A stretch of 64,000 nt of DNA from contig DASRRH010000036.1 in the NCBI GenBank assembly GCA_035695825.1, positions 23,916-87,915 of the forward strand. Direction: 5' to 3'. This document shows positions 24,839-31,946 of this stretch, one piece after another. This stretch comes from JAKEFM01 sp035695825. GTDB lineage: Bacteria > Planctomycetota > UBA1135 > JAKEFM01. Every line of letters starts with the position of its first letter. The stretch's first letter is position 1. The position numbers and the translations under genes were made by a program. The notes beneath the pieces are model-generated. The model was not told the origin of the DNA, made no database searches, and saw only the letters and a program-made list of their open reading frames with translations.

Positions 24839-25711
24839 TCACCCGACCAGGCGTCGCAGCCGCCGCATCTCTTCCCGGAGGACCGGCACGTCGACCTCCC
24901 CCACCGTTCCCTCCATCCGCTCGAGGGTCGCGCCGCGGAGGTTCGGACAGCGCGGCGCGGTCCGCTCAAGGAGCGCCCAGACCTCTTCCGGCACCGGCGC
25001 GTCGTGGCTGTCGAGACGCATCACGCGGCGCGATGGAAGCCACTCGGGCTCGCTCGCGCTCCCTCCTGAGACGTGAATCTCGATCACCTTGGCGAGGTCG
25101 AGCCGTTCCAGGTAGGCCTCCGGTTCGAAGCCGAGGTTCACCGCGTTCGTGAAGAGGTTGTGGAGATCGAGCAACAGGTGCGTCCGCGGCCGCGAGAGGA
25201 TCCGTTCGAAGAATCCGGGCTCGTCGAGGGGCTTCCCGAGGAGAAAGTAGAAGGCCGAGTTCTCGAACCCGACGTCGGGGACGATTCGCTGGAGCGACGC
25301 CAGTCGGTCCCGGACCGCGGCCGCGGCCACTTCCGTCATCGGGAGCGGGACCGGGATCGTCACCGCTCGCCCGTCGAGGAAGGTCGCGCCGAGATGGTCC
25401 GTGTACCAGAGGAAACGGAACTCCGCGTGCGACATCGCGATCGCCTCGAGCCAGCGTCGCAGTCGCGCCTCGTCGTCCGCGAACGTCCCGAGCGAGAGGC
25501 CGACCCCGTGCGCGACGAAGGGCTTGCCCGTCCGCTCCCCGTAGTCGCGGAAGATCCGCCAGAAGCCATTCGGCAGGAAGGCTTCCTCCCCGTAGCGGAC
25601 CCAGGTCGTTTCCGGCGCCACCTCGAAGTAGTCGGCTTCCTCGAGGAAGAGCGGCTCGAGCGCTTCGCAGTACTCGCGCTCGGGCTGGAGGGTGAGGCCG
25701 ATCGCGGCCAC
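24839..25711 (-). CDS. DUF692 / MNIO (multinuclear non-heme iron-dependent oxidase)
   Basis: 290 residues, a TIM-barrel enzyme family (MbnB/TglH/HvfB-type) that oxidises peptide residues, often Cys, during RiPP maturation. Family motifs seen: FEVAPE, HGVGLSLGTF (metal-binding His), WYTDHLGATF, ENSAFYF, LLDLHNLFTNAVN (two metal ligands), IHVSGG, LDSHDAPVPEEVW and a closing ATLERMEG. The GTG start at 25711 is 4 bp after the stop of the Tat-type paralogue P1, so the enzyme and that protein are tightly co-transcribed. The family assignment is confident; the substrate is inferred to be P1-P3. Confidence 0.9.
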   Translation of the reverse strand: MAAIGLTLQPEREYCEALEPLFLEEADYFEVAPETTWVRYGEEAFLPNGFWRIFRDYGERTGKPFVAHGVGLSLGTFADDEARLRRWLEAIAMSHAEFRFLWYTDHLGATFLDGRAVTIPVPLPMTEVAAAAVRDRLASLQRIVPDVGFENSAFYFLLGKPLDEPGFFERILSRPRTHLLLDLHNLFTNAVNLGFEPEAYLERLDLAKVIEIHVSGGSASEPEWLPSRRVMRLDSHDAPVPEEVWALLERTAPRCPNLRGATLERMEGTVGEVDVPVLREEMRRLRRLVG

Positions 25712-25715
25712 GGCG

Positions 25716-26630
25716 TCAGGGGTTCGTCAGGAGGTAGAGGAAGCGACGGCTCGCGAAGGGCGTGTTCCCCATCCCGCAATTGACCGAGTTCGAAGGGTAG
25801 TCCTTCTCCTCCAGATCGAAACCACATCCCGAGGTCCGACCCCACCTCGCCCCCGCCGGGGGGACGGCGAGGAACCGTCCGTACGCGGCCCGCCGCAGCG
25901 CCTCGAGCACGCGCGGTCGCCTCGCCGGGCGCTGCTCCGCGAGTTCCAGCAGCACCGCCGTCCCCCGGTCCGAGATCGGGAACTGGATGGGAACCTTGCC
26001 GTCGGCGATTGCGGTGAGTGTAGCCAGCTCCTGGGGCGTGAGGCCGATCCGCGCCTCCTCCGCCCGCGCCGAGAGCGTCCTCGCGTCCGGGACGATGGCG
26101 GTACGGACCAACCTCTCCGCGGCGAAGATCTCGGCGAAGGCCGCCGCGTCGGCGAAGTCCTGGTCCCCGACCGGAATCCTCTGACCCTCGAGCGGACCGG
26201 CTCCGGACAGGCGAGGCATGGCGATCGGGATGACCCAGGGGCCCCGCGAAGACCTCTCGACCAGGAGTGCGAGGGGGTCGTCCATCCACTCCCAGGCCCC
26301 GAACTCCACGATCGTGGCGTCGACCGTCGCGCAGACGACCTCGCAGAGGGCCAGGGCGGCGAAGGTCTCGTCGGAGGCGTGGTTGAGGAGGCCCCCGAGG
26401 AGGCGGCCTCGCTCGACGAGGCCCGATGGGGGACATCGCGGAACGACCAGGACGAGAAGGGGCTTCCTCTGCTCCCGCGCCCGCCGCCCCGCGACCTGGA
26501 GAAGGCTCAACCGCGCCCGTCCCCGGACCTCCCTCGGGGAGACCCCGCGGCCCTGGAGGAGCAGAGGCCCGCCGAGCGCGACCTGCGTCGCGCCCGCCGC
26601 GGCGAGCTTCAAGACCGCGCGTCGATCCAT
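25716..26630 (-). CDS. Tat-type exported thioredoxin-like protein P1, MNIO substrate candidate
   Basis: 304 residues, one of three paralogues. The N-terminus MDRRAVLKLAAAGATQVALGG is a twin-arginine-like signal. Residues about 40-140 resemble a thioredoxin fold (RKPLLVLVVPRCPP, then LGGLLNHASDETFAALALCEVVCA) but have no CxxC. A helical middle (LTPQELATLTAIADGK) is shared by all three copies. The C-terminus has a conserved Cys, 15 intervening residues, and CGMGNTPFASRRFL. P1 directly precedes the DUF692 gene. The shared tail is the obvious place for modification; no function is known to me. Confidence 0.75.
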   Translation of the reverse strand: MDRRAVLKLAAAGATQVALGGPLLLQGRGVSPREVRGRARLSLLQVAGRRAREQRKPLLVLVVPRCPPSGLVERGRLLGGLLNHASDETFAALALCEVVCATVDATIVEFGAWEWMDDPLALLVERSSRGPWVIPIAMPRLSGAGPLEGQRIPVGDQDFADAAAFAEIFAAERLVRTAIVPDARTLSARAEEARIGLTPQELATLTAIADGKVPIQFPISDRGTAVLLELAEQRPARRPRVLEALRRAAYGRFLAVPPAGARWGRTSGCGFDLEEKDYPSNSVNCGMGNTPFASRRFLYLLTNP

Positions 26631-26772
26631 GCCCGCTTCCGGAGTCGGTTTCCTTCCGCTGCGCTCAGGCGGGTCCTGCGGACGGAGTCCGGCCTCCCCC
26701 TATTCCATCCGCCGGCGAGGGGGAGGAACGGATGGCGCCCGCGCGCCGGATCGCTCGGGCGGGCGCGCCCGT

Positions 26773-27678
26773 TCACCGATCCGTGAAGAAATGGAGGAAC
26801 CGGCGGCTCGCCTCGGGGACGAACCCCATCCCGCAGCCGAGCACCATCCCGTTCTCCTCCCCCTCGACCCGGGTCCCGCACTCGCCGGCGCGGGCCCATC
26901 GGGCGCCGGGCGGCGGCTTCAACCGGAACCTCGTCACCGCCGCGGCGTGAAGCGCCACGAGCACGCGCTCGCGCCGGCGAGGATCGTCCTCCGAATGGAG
27001 CCGCAGGACCGCTGCCCCGCGGTCGGCGAGGGCGCCGTCGATCCTCCCCTTCCCATCGGCCATGGCGACGAGCGCGCTCATCTGCTCGGGCGTTAAACCG
27101 ACCTCGGCCGCCGCTGCACGCTCGACGATCGCCTCCCGGTCGGGGGCCACGGCCGAGCGGATCGACTCCGCGAGGCGGGCGATCCGGTCGCGGGCGGCTT
27201 CCTCCGCTTCCCTCCTCGCATTCCTCCACTCTTCGCCGCGGAGGGGATCGGGCTGGGGCGGGAGCGCCGGGGACACCGCCCGGCCCCGCAGTTCCTTCTC
27301 CCCCGTCTCGACGAGCACGGCGAGCGGCTCCCCGGAGACGCCGGCAAGCTTCAGCCGATCGCGCAGGTCCGCCACCGGGGCGCAGGCGACCTCACAGAGG
27401 GCGAGGTCGGCGAGGACCTCGTCGCCGGCCGTGTTGAGGAGCCCACCGAAGAGCGCGCCGCGTTCCCACTTCTCCCGGTCGTCCAGCGGGATCACGAGGA
27501 CGAGGAGGGGCTTCCCCGCCTCGCGCGCGCTCTTCAGCGCGGCTTCGAGGTCTCCCGGGCCCTTTCCTCCCGGGAGGAAGGGGGCCCCGAATCCGAGAAA
27601 CCACCGGTCGAGCCAGCCGGGAACGACGAGTCCCGCGGACCCCGCGCCGGCGAGCTTGAGGACGGTTCGACGATTCAT
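26773..27678 (-). CDS. Tat-type exported thioredoxin-like protein P2, MNIO substrate candidate
   Basis: 301 residues, paralogous to P1 and P3. The signal MNRRTVLKLAGAGSAGLVVPG is followed by a Cys-less thioredoxin-like region (EAGKPLLVLVIPLDDREKWE, then FGGLLNTAGDEVLADLALCEVACA) and a helical middle with LTPEQMSALVAMADGK. The tail contains ECGTRVEGEE, then GCGMGFVPEASRRFLHFFTD. The two tail cysteines are 14 residues apart. The ATG at 27678 was preferred because it starts at the RR signal; the frame is open further upstream but those residues lack similarity to P1. 142 bases separate it from P1. Confidence 0.75.
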   Translation of the reverse strand: MNRRTVLKLAGAGSAGLVVPGWLDRWFLGFGAPFLPGGKGPGDLEAALKSAREAGKPLLVLVIPLDDREKWERGALFGGLLNTAGDEVLADLALCEVACAPVADLRDRLKLAGVSGEPLAVLVETGEKELRGRAVSPALPPQPDPLRGEEWRNARREAEEAARDRIARLAESIRSAVAPDREAIVERAAAAEVGLTPEQMSALVAMADGKGRIDGALADRGAAVLRLHSEDDPRRRERVLVALHAAAVTRFRLKPPPGARWARAGECGTRVEGEENGMVLGCGMGFVPEASRRFLHFFTDR

Positions 27679-27800
27679 GTCAATCTCATCGAAGGAGGAT
27701 ATCGGCCCGACCCCCTCGATCTCCGCTCTCCCAGGCTGGAACTCATGGACGCAGATCGGGTCCGCCGGTTCGAGCGGGACGGGCGGGCATGGAGGGTGAC

Positions 27801-28727
27801 TCACTCCTCCGTGAGGAACCGGAGGAACCGCCGGCTGACCTCGGGGACCAAAGCCATGCCGCAATCGACCATCGACGTCCCCTCTTCCCCCTCGAACTCC
27901 GGAATGCACGTGTAGTAGCGAGCCCACCGGGCTCCCGAGGGCGCAGCGGTCCTGAACCGCTCGGCGACGGTCTGCCGCAGGATCCCGAGCACGCGCGGCC
28001 GAAGGGCCGGCGTCTCCTCCGCGATCCGGAGGAGGACGGCCGCCCCGCGGTCGGCGAGGGCCAGGTCGAGCTTCGCCCCCTCCTCGGCCATCGCCGCAAG
28101 GGCCATCTGCTGTTCTTCGGAGAGGACCGAGCGAGCCCCCTCGGCGCGCGCCGCGAGGGTCCTCCGGTCCGGCGCGACTGCCCCGTGGAGGGCCTCGGCC
28201 ACCATCGCGATGCACTCAAGGGCGCCATTCTCCCCTCGATCGATCCATCGCACCTCCCGTCCCTCCCGGAGGAGCCCGGAGCCATCCCCGCGAGGGAGGG
28301 TCGCGTCTACCGGAACGACTCCCACCCCTTCCCGGCGCTGCTCGACGAGGACCATGAGCGGTTCCCCCTCGAACCGCGCGTCCTTGAACTGCGACCGCAC
28401 GGCGTCGGCGGATGCGCAGACGACCTCGCAGAGGGCAAGATCCGCCATCGCCTCGTCGGTCCCATGGTTGAGGAGTCCCCCGAAGAGAAGGCCACGGTCT
28501 GCACGCTCGTCCGGACGACGAGGAACCAGAAGGAGGAGGAGAGGCTTCCCCCTCTTGCGCGCGTGGTGCCAGTGGACGTCGAGCGGTCCCACGAGCCGTC
28601 GAACGCCGGGGCCGTCGCCCGGAGGCTCTCCCGAACCGCGCTGGAAGAATCCGCGGACGAGCCACGAGGGGAGAAAGGGGAACGCCGCCCCCGAGGTCGC
28701 GATCTTCAGGACGGTCCGTCGATCCAT
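27801..28727 (-). CDS. Tat-type exported thioredoxin-like protein P3, MNIO substrate candidate
   Basis: 308 residues, third paralogue. The signal MDRRTVLKIATSGAAFPFLP is preceded by GGAGG five bases upstream of the ATG. The thioredoxin-like region again lacks a CxxC (KRGKPLLLLLVPRRPDE, FGGLLNHGTDEAMADLALCEVVCA). LSEEQQMALAAMAEEG matches the helical middle of P1 and P2. The tail reads TCIPEFEGEE, then DCGMALVPEVSRRFLRFLTE. A longer in-frame start at 28856 also exists, but the extra residues look like a broken copy of the same N-terminus. Confidence 0.73.
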   Translation of the reverse strand: MDRRTVLKIATSGAAFPFLPSWLVRGFFQRGSGEPPGDGPGVRRLVGPLDVHWHHARKRGKPLLLLLVPRRPDERADRGLLFGGLLNHGTDEAMADLALCEVVCASADAVRSQFKDARFEGEPLMVLVEQRREGVGVVPVDATLPRGDGSGLLREGREVRWIDRGENGALECIAMVAEALHGAVAPDRRTLAARAEGARSVLSEEQQMALAAMAEEGAKLDLALADRGAAVLLRIAEETPALRPRVLGILRQTVAERFRTAAPSGARWARYYTCIPEFEGEEGTSMVDCGMALVPEVSRRFLRFLTEE

Positions 28728-28799
28728 GGCGGCCTCCGCCGAGAAGGACTCGGCGCGCGAACGGTCCATAGCCTCGGACGAGGCCCAGGTTTCGCATCT

Positions 28800-28856
28800 T
28801 CCCGAAGCGCGGCTCCCCCTCGAGGGCGCGAATCGGAGGAGTTCCCGACGATCCAT
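28800..28856 (-). pseudogene. relic N-terminus of a fourth P-type gene
   Basis: Upstream of P3 an ATG-initiated MDRRELLRFAPSRG mirrors the P-family N-terminus. By hand alignment 29 of the first 45 bases match P3. No cleavage site or continuing domain follows. It is in frame with P3, so a 43-residue N-terminal extension of P3 is the alternative reading. The 316-base gap it lies in (28728-29043) holds nothing else recognisable. Confidence 0.4.
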
Positions 28857-29043
28857 GGACGTCCGGCCCCTGGAACGCAACGCCGATGCCGCGGTTCGTC
28901 AGGAGCGGCTGGCTCCCGGTCGTTAGGAGGAGGAAACCGCTCGTCCCGGCGCCGCCACGCGTGCCCGGACTTCCGGCTCGACCCTCCGGTCGTTCCGGCG
29001 CCGCTCGCCCGGGTGGAGGACCGGGTCCCCCGCCCCCTCCGGG

Positions 29044-31872
29044 CTATTCCCGCGCGAAGATCTCGTCGACGGGGACGATGGACACCTTCTCGCGGCGGAT
29101 GCGGAGCGGGTAGCGCTCGATCTCCTTGTCTTCCGCGAGGATCTCCGGGGGCTTCTTGTCCGCGCCGTAGTCGATCGGGCTCGGCGCGTCGGAGACGAGC
29201 GCGTCCGCGAGCCCCTTCGCGTCGGCGGTCACGATCGCGATCACGAGGTTCTCCGTGGAGAAGTGCCTCCGGATCGCCGCGTTGACGTCCTCGCGCGTCG
29301 CCTCGTCGAGGAAGGAGCGGAAGCTCTTCAGGTGCCCTTTCTCGATCCCGTAGAAGCGGTCGTCGACCGCGTAGCCGAGCCGCTCGGAGGTCGTCTCCGC
29401 GTAGTGGAGCGAGTACTTCTTGAGGAAGCGCCTCGCCTCCTCGAACTCCTCCTTCGAGAGCCCGCGCTCGACCAGCCGGTCGACCTCGCGCAGCGCCCCG
29501 CGCAGGGCGAAGATCGCCCGGTCCCGAGGGACGGGGCGGATCCAGACCTCGAAGAGCTGGCGGCGGCGGCCGACGCCGGTCGGGGGCATGATGCGGCGCC
29601 CGCCGTTCGGGAAGGCCTCGACGTAGGCGTAGTCGCCGTAGTTCAGCCCCCGCGCTTCCCGCAACACCTGGTAGAGCCTCCCGGTGCTGTTGCGGTGGAC
29701 GCCGAGCCAGTTGCTCGCGATCGAGAGAGCGGCGAACTCGCGGCTGCCGCGCTGGAGATCGATCGGCACGCCGATGCTGATCGCCGTCGAGGGGCCGGGC
29801 TTCTCGACGAGGACGACGTCCCGCCCCTCGGGCTCCTCGAGCGGGGGCGGGGGGAGGGACGAGGGGCGGCCCGAGGGAAGGGCGGAGAGCTCCTTCGCCA
29901 GGCGGTCGGGGAGGTCGGCCGGGTAGGCCCCGCCGACCCCGACGACGACGTTCTCTCGGGTGAAGTGCGCGCGGGAGAAAGCGAGGACGTCCTCGCGCGT
30001 GATCGAGCGGAGGCCCTCCGCCGTCCCGACGATCGGGTGCGCGTAGCGCGTCCCCGCGAAGAGGCGGGAGTTGAGGGCGGCCTTCCCCAGCTCCTCGTCG
30101 GAGGTGTAGCGGAGCGCCTTCTCCACGAAGACGAGGGCCTGGTCGCGGAGGCGCTCGAGGTCGTCCGCCTTGAAAGCGGGACGGACGAGCGCGTCGAGGA
30201 AGAGCGGGAGGAACCGCTCGAGATGGTCGCGGTGGACCTCTCCGGTGACGACCGTCATCTCTCGGTCGACGGAGGCGTCGTACGAGGCCGCCATCGGATA
30301 GAGCTTCTCGAGGATCGCGTCGTAGGCGTTCTTCTGGGTCGCCCCCTCGGTGAGGAGGGAGGCCGTGAGGGCGGCGAGCCCCTCCTTCCCCGGCGGGTCG
30401 TCCTGGCTCCCGACCTTGAACCAGATCTTGAAGTCGACGTTCGGGTCCTCGGCGACGGGAAGGAGGACGGGAGGGGCGGAGAGCGAGGCCGCGGCGGGCG
30501 CCGCCGACGCGGCCGCCGCCGCGCCGAACGCGGGAGGAGCCTCCCCCTTCGCGTGGAGGAGCGAGGCCGTGCAGCGCTGCGGGTCGAGGGAGCGTTCGGC
30601 GGCGCGGCGGACGTCCTCCGGCTCGACCTTCTCGAGCGTCGCGAAGTACTCCTCGACGGCGGCGACGTCCCCCGTGATCGCCGCGAAGAGCGCGAGCTGG
30701 CCGCAGACGCGCCCGGGCGTGGTGAGGCTCGAGAGGAACCCGTACTTGCTCCGCGAGCGGACGGCGTCGAGGCGGTCCCGGGACACGGGAGCCCGGCGGA
30801 GCTCTTCGGCCGCCCCCCAGAGCTCGCGCTCGACCGCGGGGACGTCGGCTAGGTCCTTCACCCGCGCGCGGACCCACCAGAGGCCCGGATCGCGCTGGAA
30901 CCGGAACTCCGTGGAGAGGGAGTCGAGCCTCTGCTCCTCGAGGACGAGCCGGCGGTAGACGGGCGAGGTCTCGCCGAAGGCGAGGTCGCCGAGGATGTCC
31001 CCGGCGACCATTGCCCGGTCCCCCGGGAGGAAGCGCTCTCCCCGGAAGGCGAGGGCCAGGACCGGAAGGGTCTTTCCCTCGAACGGGACGACGATCCTCT
31101 TCGCGGCCTTCGGGGGGGGCTCCTCCGGAACGGAGGGAGATTCGTAGCCGCGCTTCCAGCCGCCGAAGGCCTTCCGGAGGAGGGCGAACGTCGCGGCGGG
31201 CTCGACGTCCCCGGCCACGAGGAGGACGACGTTTTCGGGACGGTAGAAGCGGGTGAAGAACCCCTTCGAGTAGGCGTACCGCTCCGGCATCTTTTGGATG
31301 TCGGCCTCGAATCCGATCGTGGTGTGCCGGTAGGTGTGCCGCTCGAAGGCCGCGGCGCGCACCGCCTCCTCGAGGACCTCCTCCGGGTCCGTGCGGTTCT
31401 TCCGGTACTCGCCGTAGACCGCGCCCGCCTCCGTCCGGAACAGGTCCTCCGCGTACTTCAGGTTCTGGAAGCGGTCGCTCTCGAGCTCGACCACCTGCGG
31501 GAGGTCCTCCTTCGAGAAGGAGAGGTGATAGGCGGTGACGTCGTCGCTCGTGAAGGCGTTCGCGTCGGCTCCCATCGAGGCGAGGATCCGGTCGTAGTCT
31601 CCCGCCGGGTGCTTCTCCGTCCCGCGGAACATCAGGTGCTCGAAGAAGTGGGCAAAGCCGCTGCACCCCTCCTCCACCTCGTCGCGGCTGCCGGTCCGGA
31701 CGACGCTCCAATAGGCGACCAAGCCCTCGGAGGGCATCGGGATCACGATCGCACGGAGGCCGTTCTCGAGCGTCTCCCGGTGGATCGCGTACGGGAAGAC
31801 GGCGCGGGGGAGAGTCCCGTCGGCAGGTGGAAGAGCGAGGGGGGCAGCCAGGACGAGGGCGAAGAGCGGCAT
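29044..31872 (-). CDS. M16-family (insulinase/pitrilysin) zinc metallopeptidase, two-domain
   Basis: 942 residues. A signal peptide (MPLFALVLAAPLALPPA) indicates a periplasmic or secreted location. The first half is the catalytic M16 domain with the inverted zinc motif HFFEH (HxxEH) and a downstream Glu region (EAGAVYGEYRKN). The second half (from about residue 480, with LLTEGATQKNAY and SRLFAGTRYAHP) is a second M16-like domain without HxxEH. Such single-chain two-domain M16 proteins degrade peptides. The start at 31872 was chosen for the signal peptide and a GGGAAGAG upstream; the ATG at 31935 would add 21 residues. Confidence 0.88.
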   Translation of the reverse strand: MPLFALVLAAPLALPPADGTLPRAVFPYAIHRETLENGLRAIVIPMPSEGLVAYWSVVRTGSRDEVEEGCSGFAHFFEHLMFRGTEKHPAGDYDRILASMGADANAFTSDDVTAYHLSFSKEDLPQVVELESDRFQNLKYAEDLFRTEAGAVYGEYRKNRTDPEEVLEEAVRAAAFERHTYRHTTIGFEADIQKMPERYAYSKGFFTRFYRPENVVLLVAGDVEPAATFALLRKAFGGWKRGYESPSVPEEPPPKAAKRIVVPFEGKTLPVLALAFRGERFLPGDRAMVAGDILGDLAFGETSPVYRRLVLEEQRLDSLSTEFRFQRDPGLWWVRARVKDLADVPAVERELWGAAEELRRAPVSRDRLDAVRSRSKYGFLSSLTTPGRVCGQLALFAAITGDVAAVEEYFATLEKVEPEDVRRAAERSLDPQRCTASLLHAKGEAPPAFGAAAAASAAPAAASLSAPPVLLPVAEDPNVDFKIWFKVGSQDDPPGKEGLAALTASLLTEGATQKNAYDAILEKLYPMAASYDASVDREMTVVTGEVHRDHLERFLPLFLDALVRPAFKADDLERLRDQALVFVEKALRYTSDEELGKAALNSRLFAGTRYAHPIVGTAEGLRSITREDVLAFSRAHFTRENVVVGVGGAYPADLPDRLAKELSALPSGRPSSLPPPPLEEPEGRDVVLVEKPGPSTAISIGVPIDLQRGSREFAALSIASNWLGVHRNSTGRLYQVLREARGLNYGDYAYVEAFPNGGRRIMPPTGVGRRRQLFEVWIRPVPRDRAIFALRGALREVDRLVERGLSKEEFEEARRFLKKYSLHYAETTSERLGYAVDDRFYGIEKGHLKSFRSFLDEATREDVNAAIRRHFSTENLVIAIVTADAKGLADALVSDAPSPIDYGADKKPPEILAEDKEIERYPLRIRREKVSIVPVDEIFARE

Positions 31873-31946
31873 GGGCGAGTCTCTTCCCGGGCGGGGAGCG
31901 GGAAGGGTAACTTCGACCGCCCCGCGATTCCGCAACCTTCGGCGGG

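Noticed and set aside
24839..25711. Naming the MNIO locus methanobactin or bufferin biosynthesis
   Set aside because: There is no small Cys-rich precursor peptide and no MbnC or DUF2282-type gene; only the enzyme family is shared.
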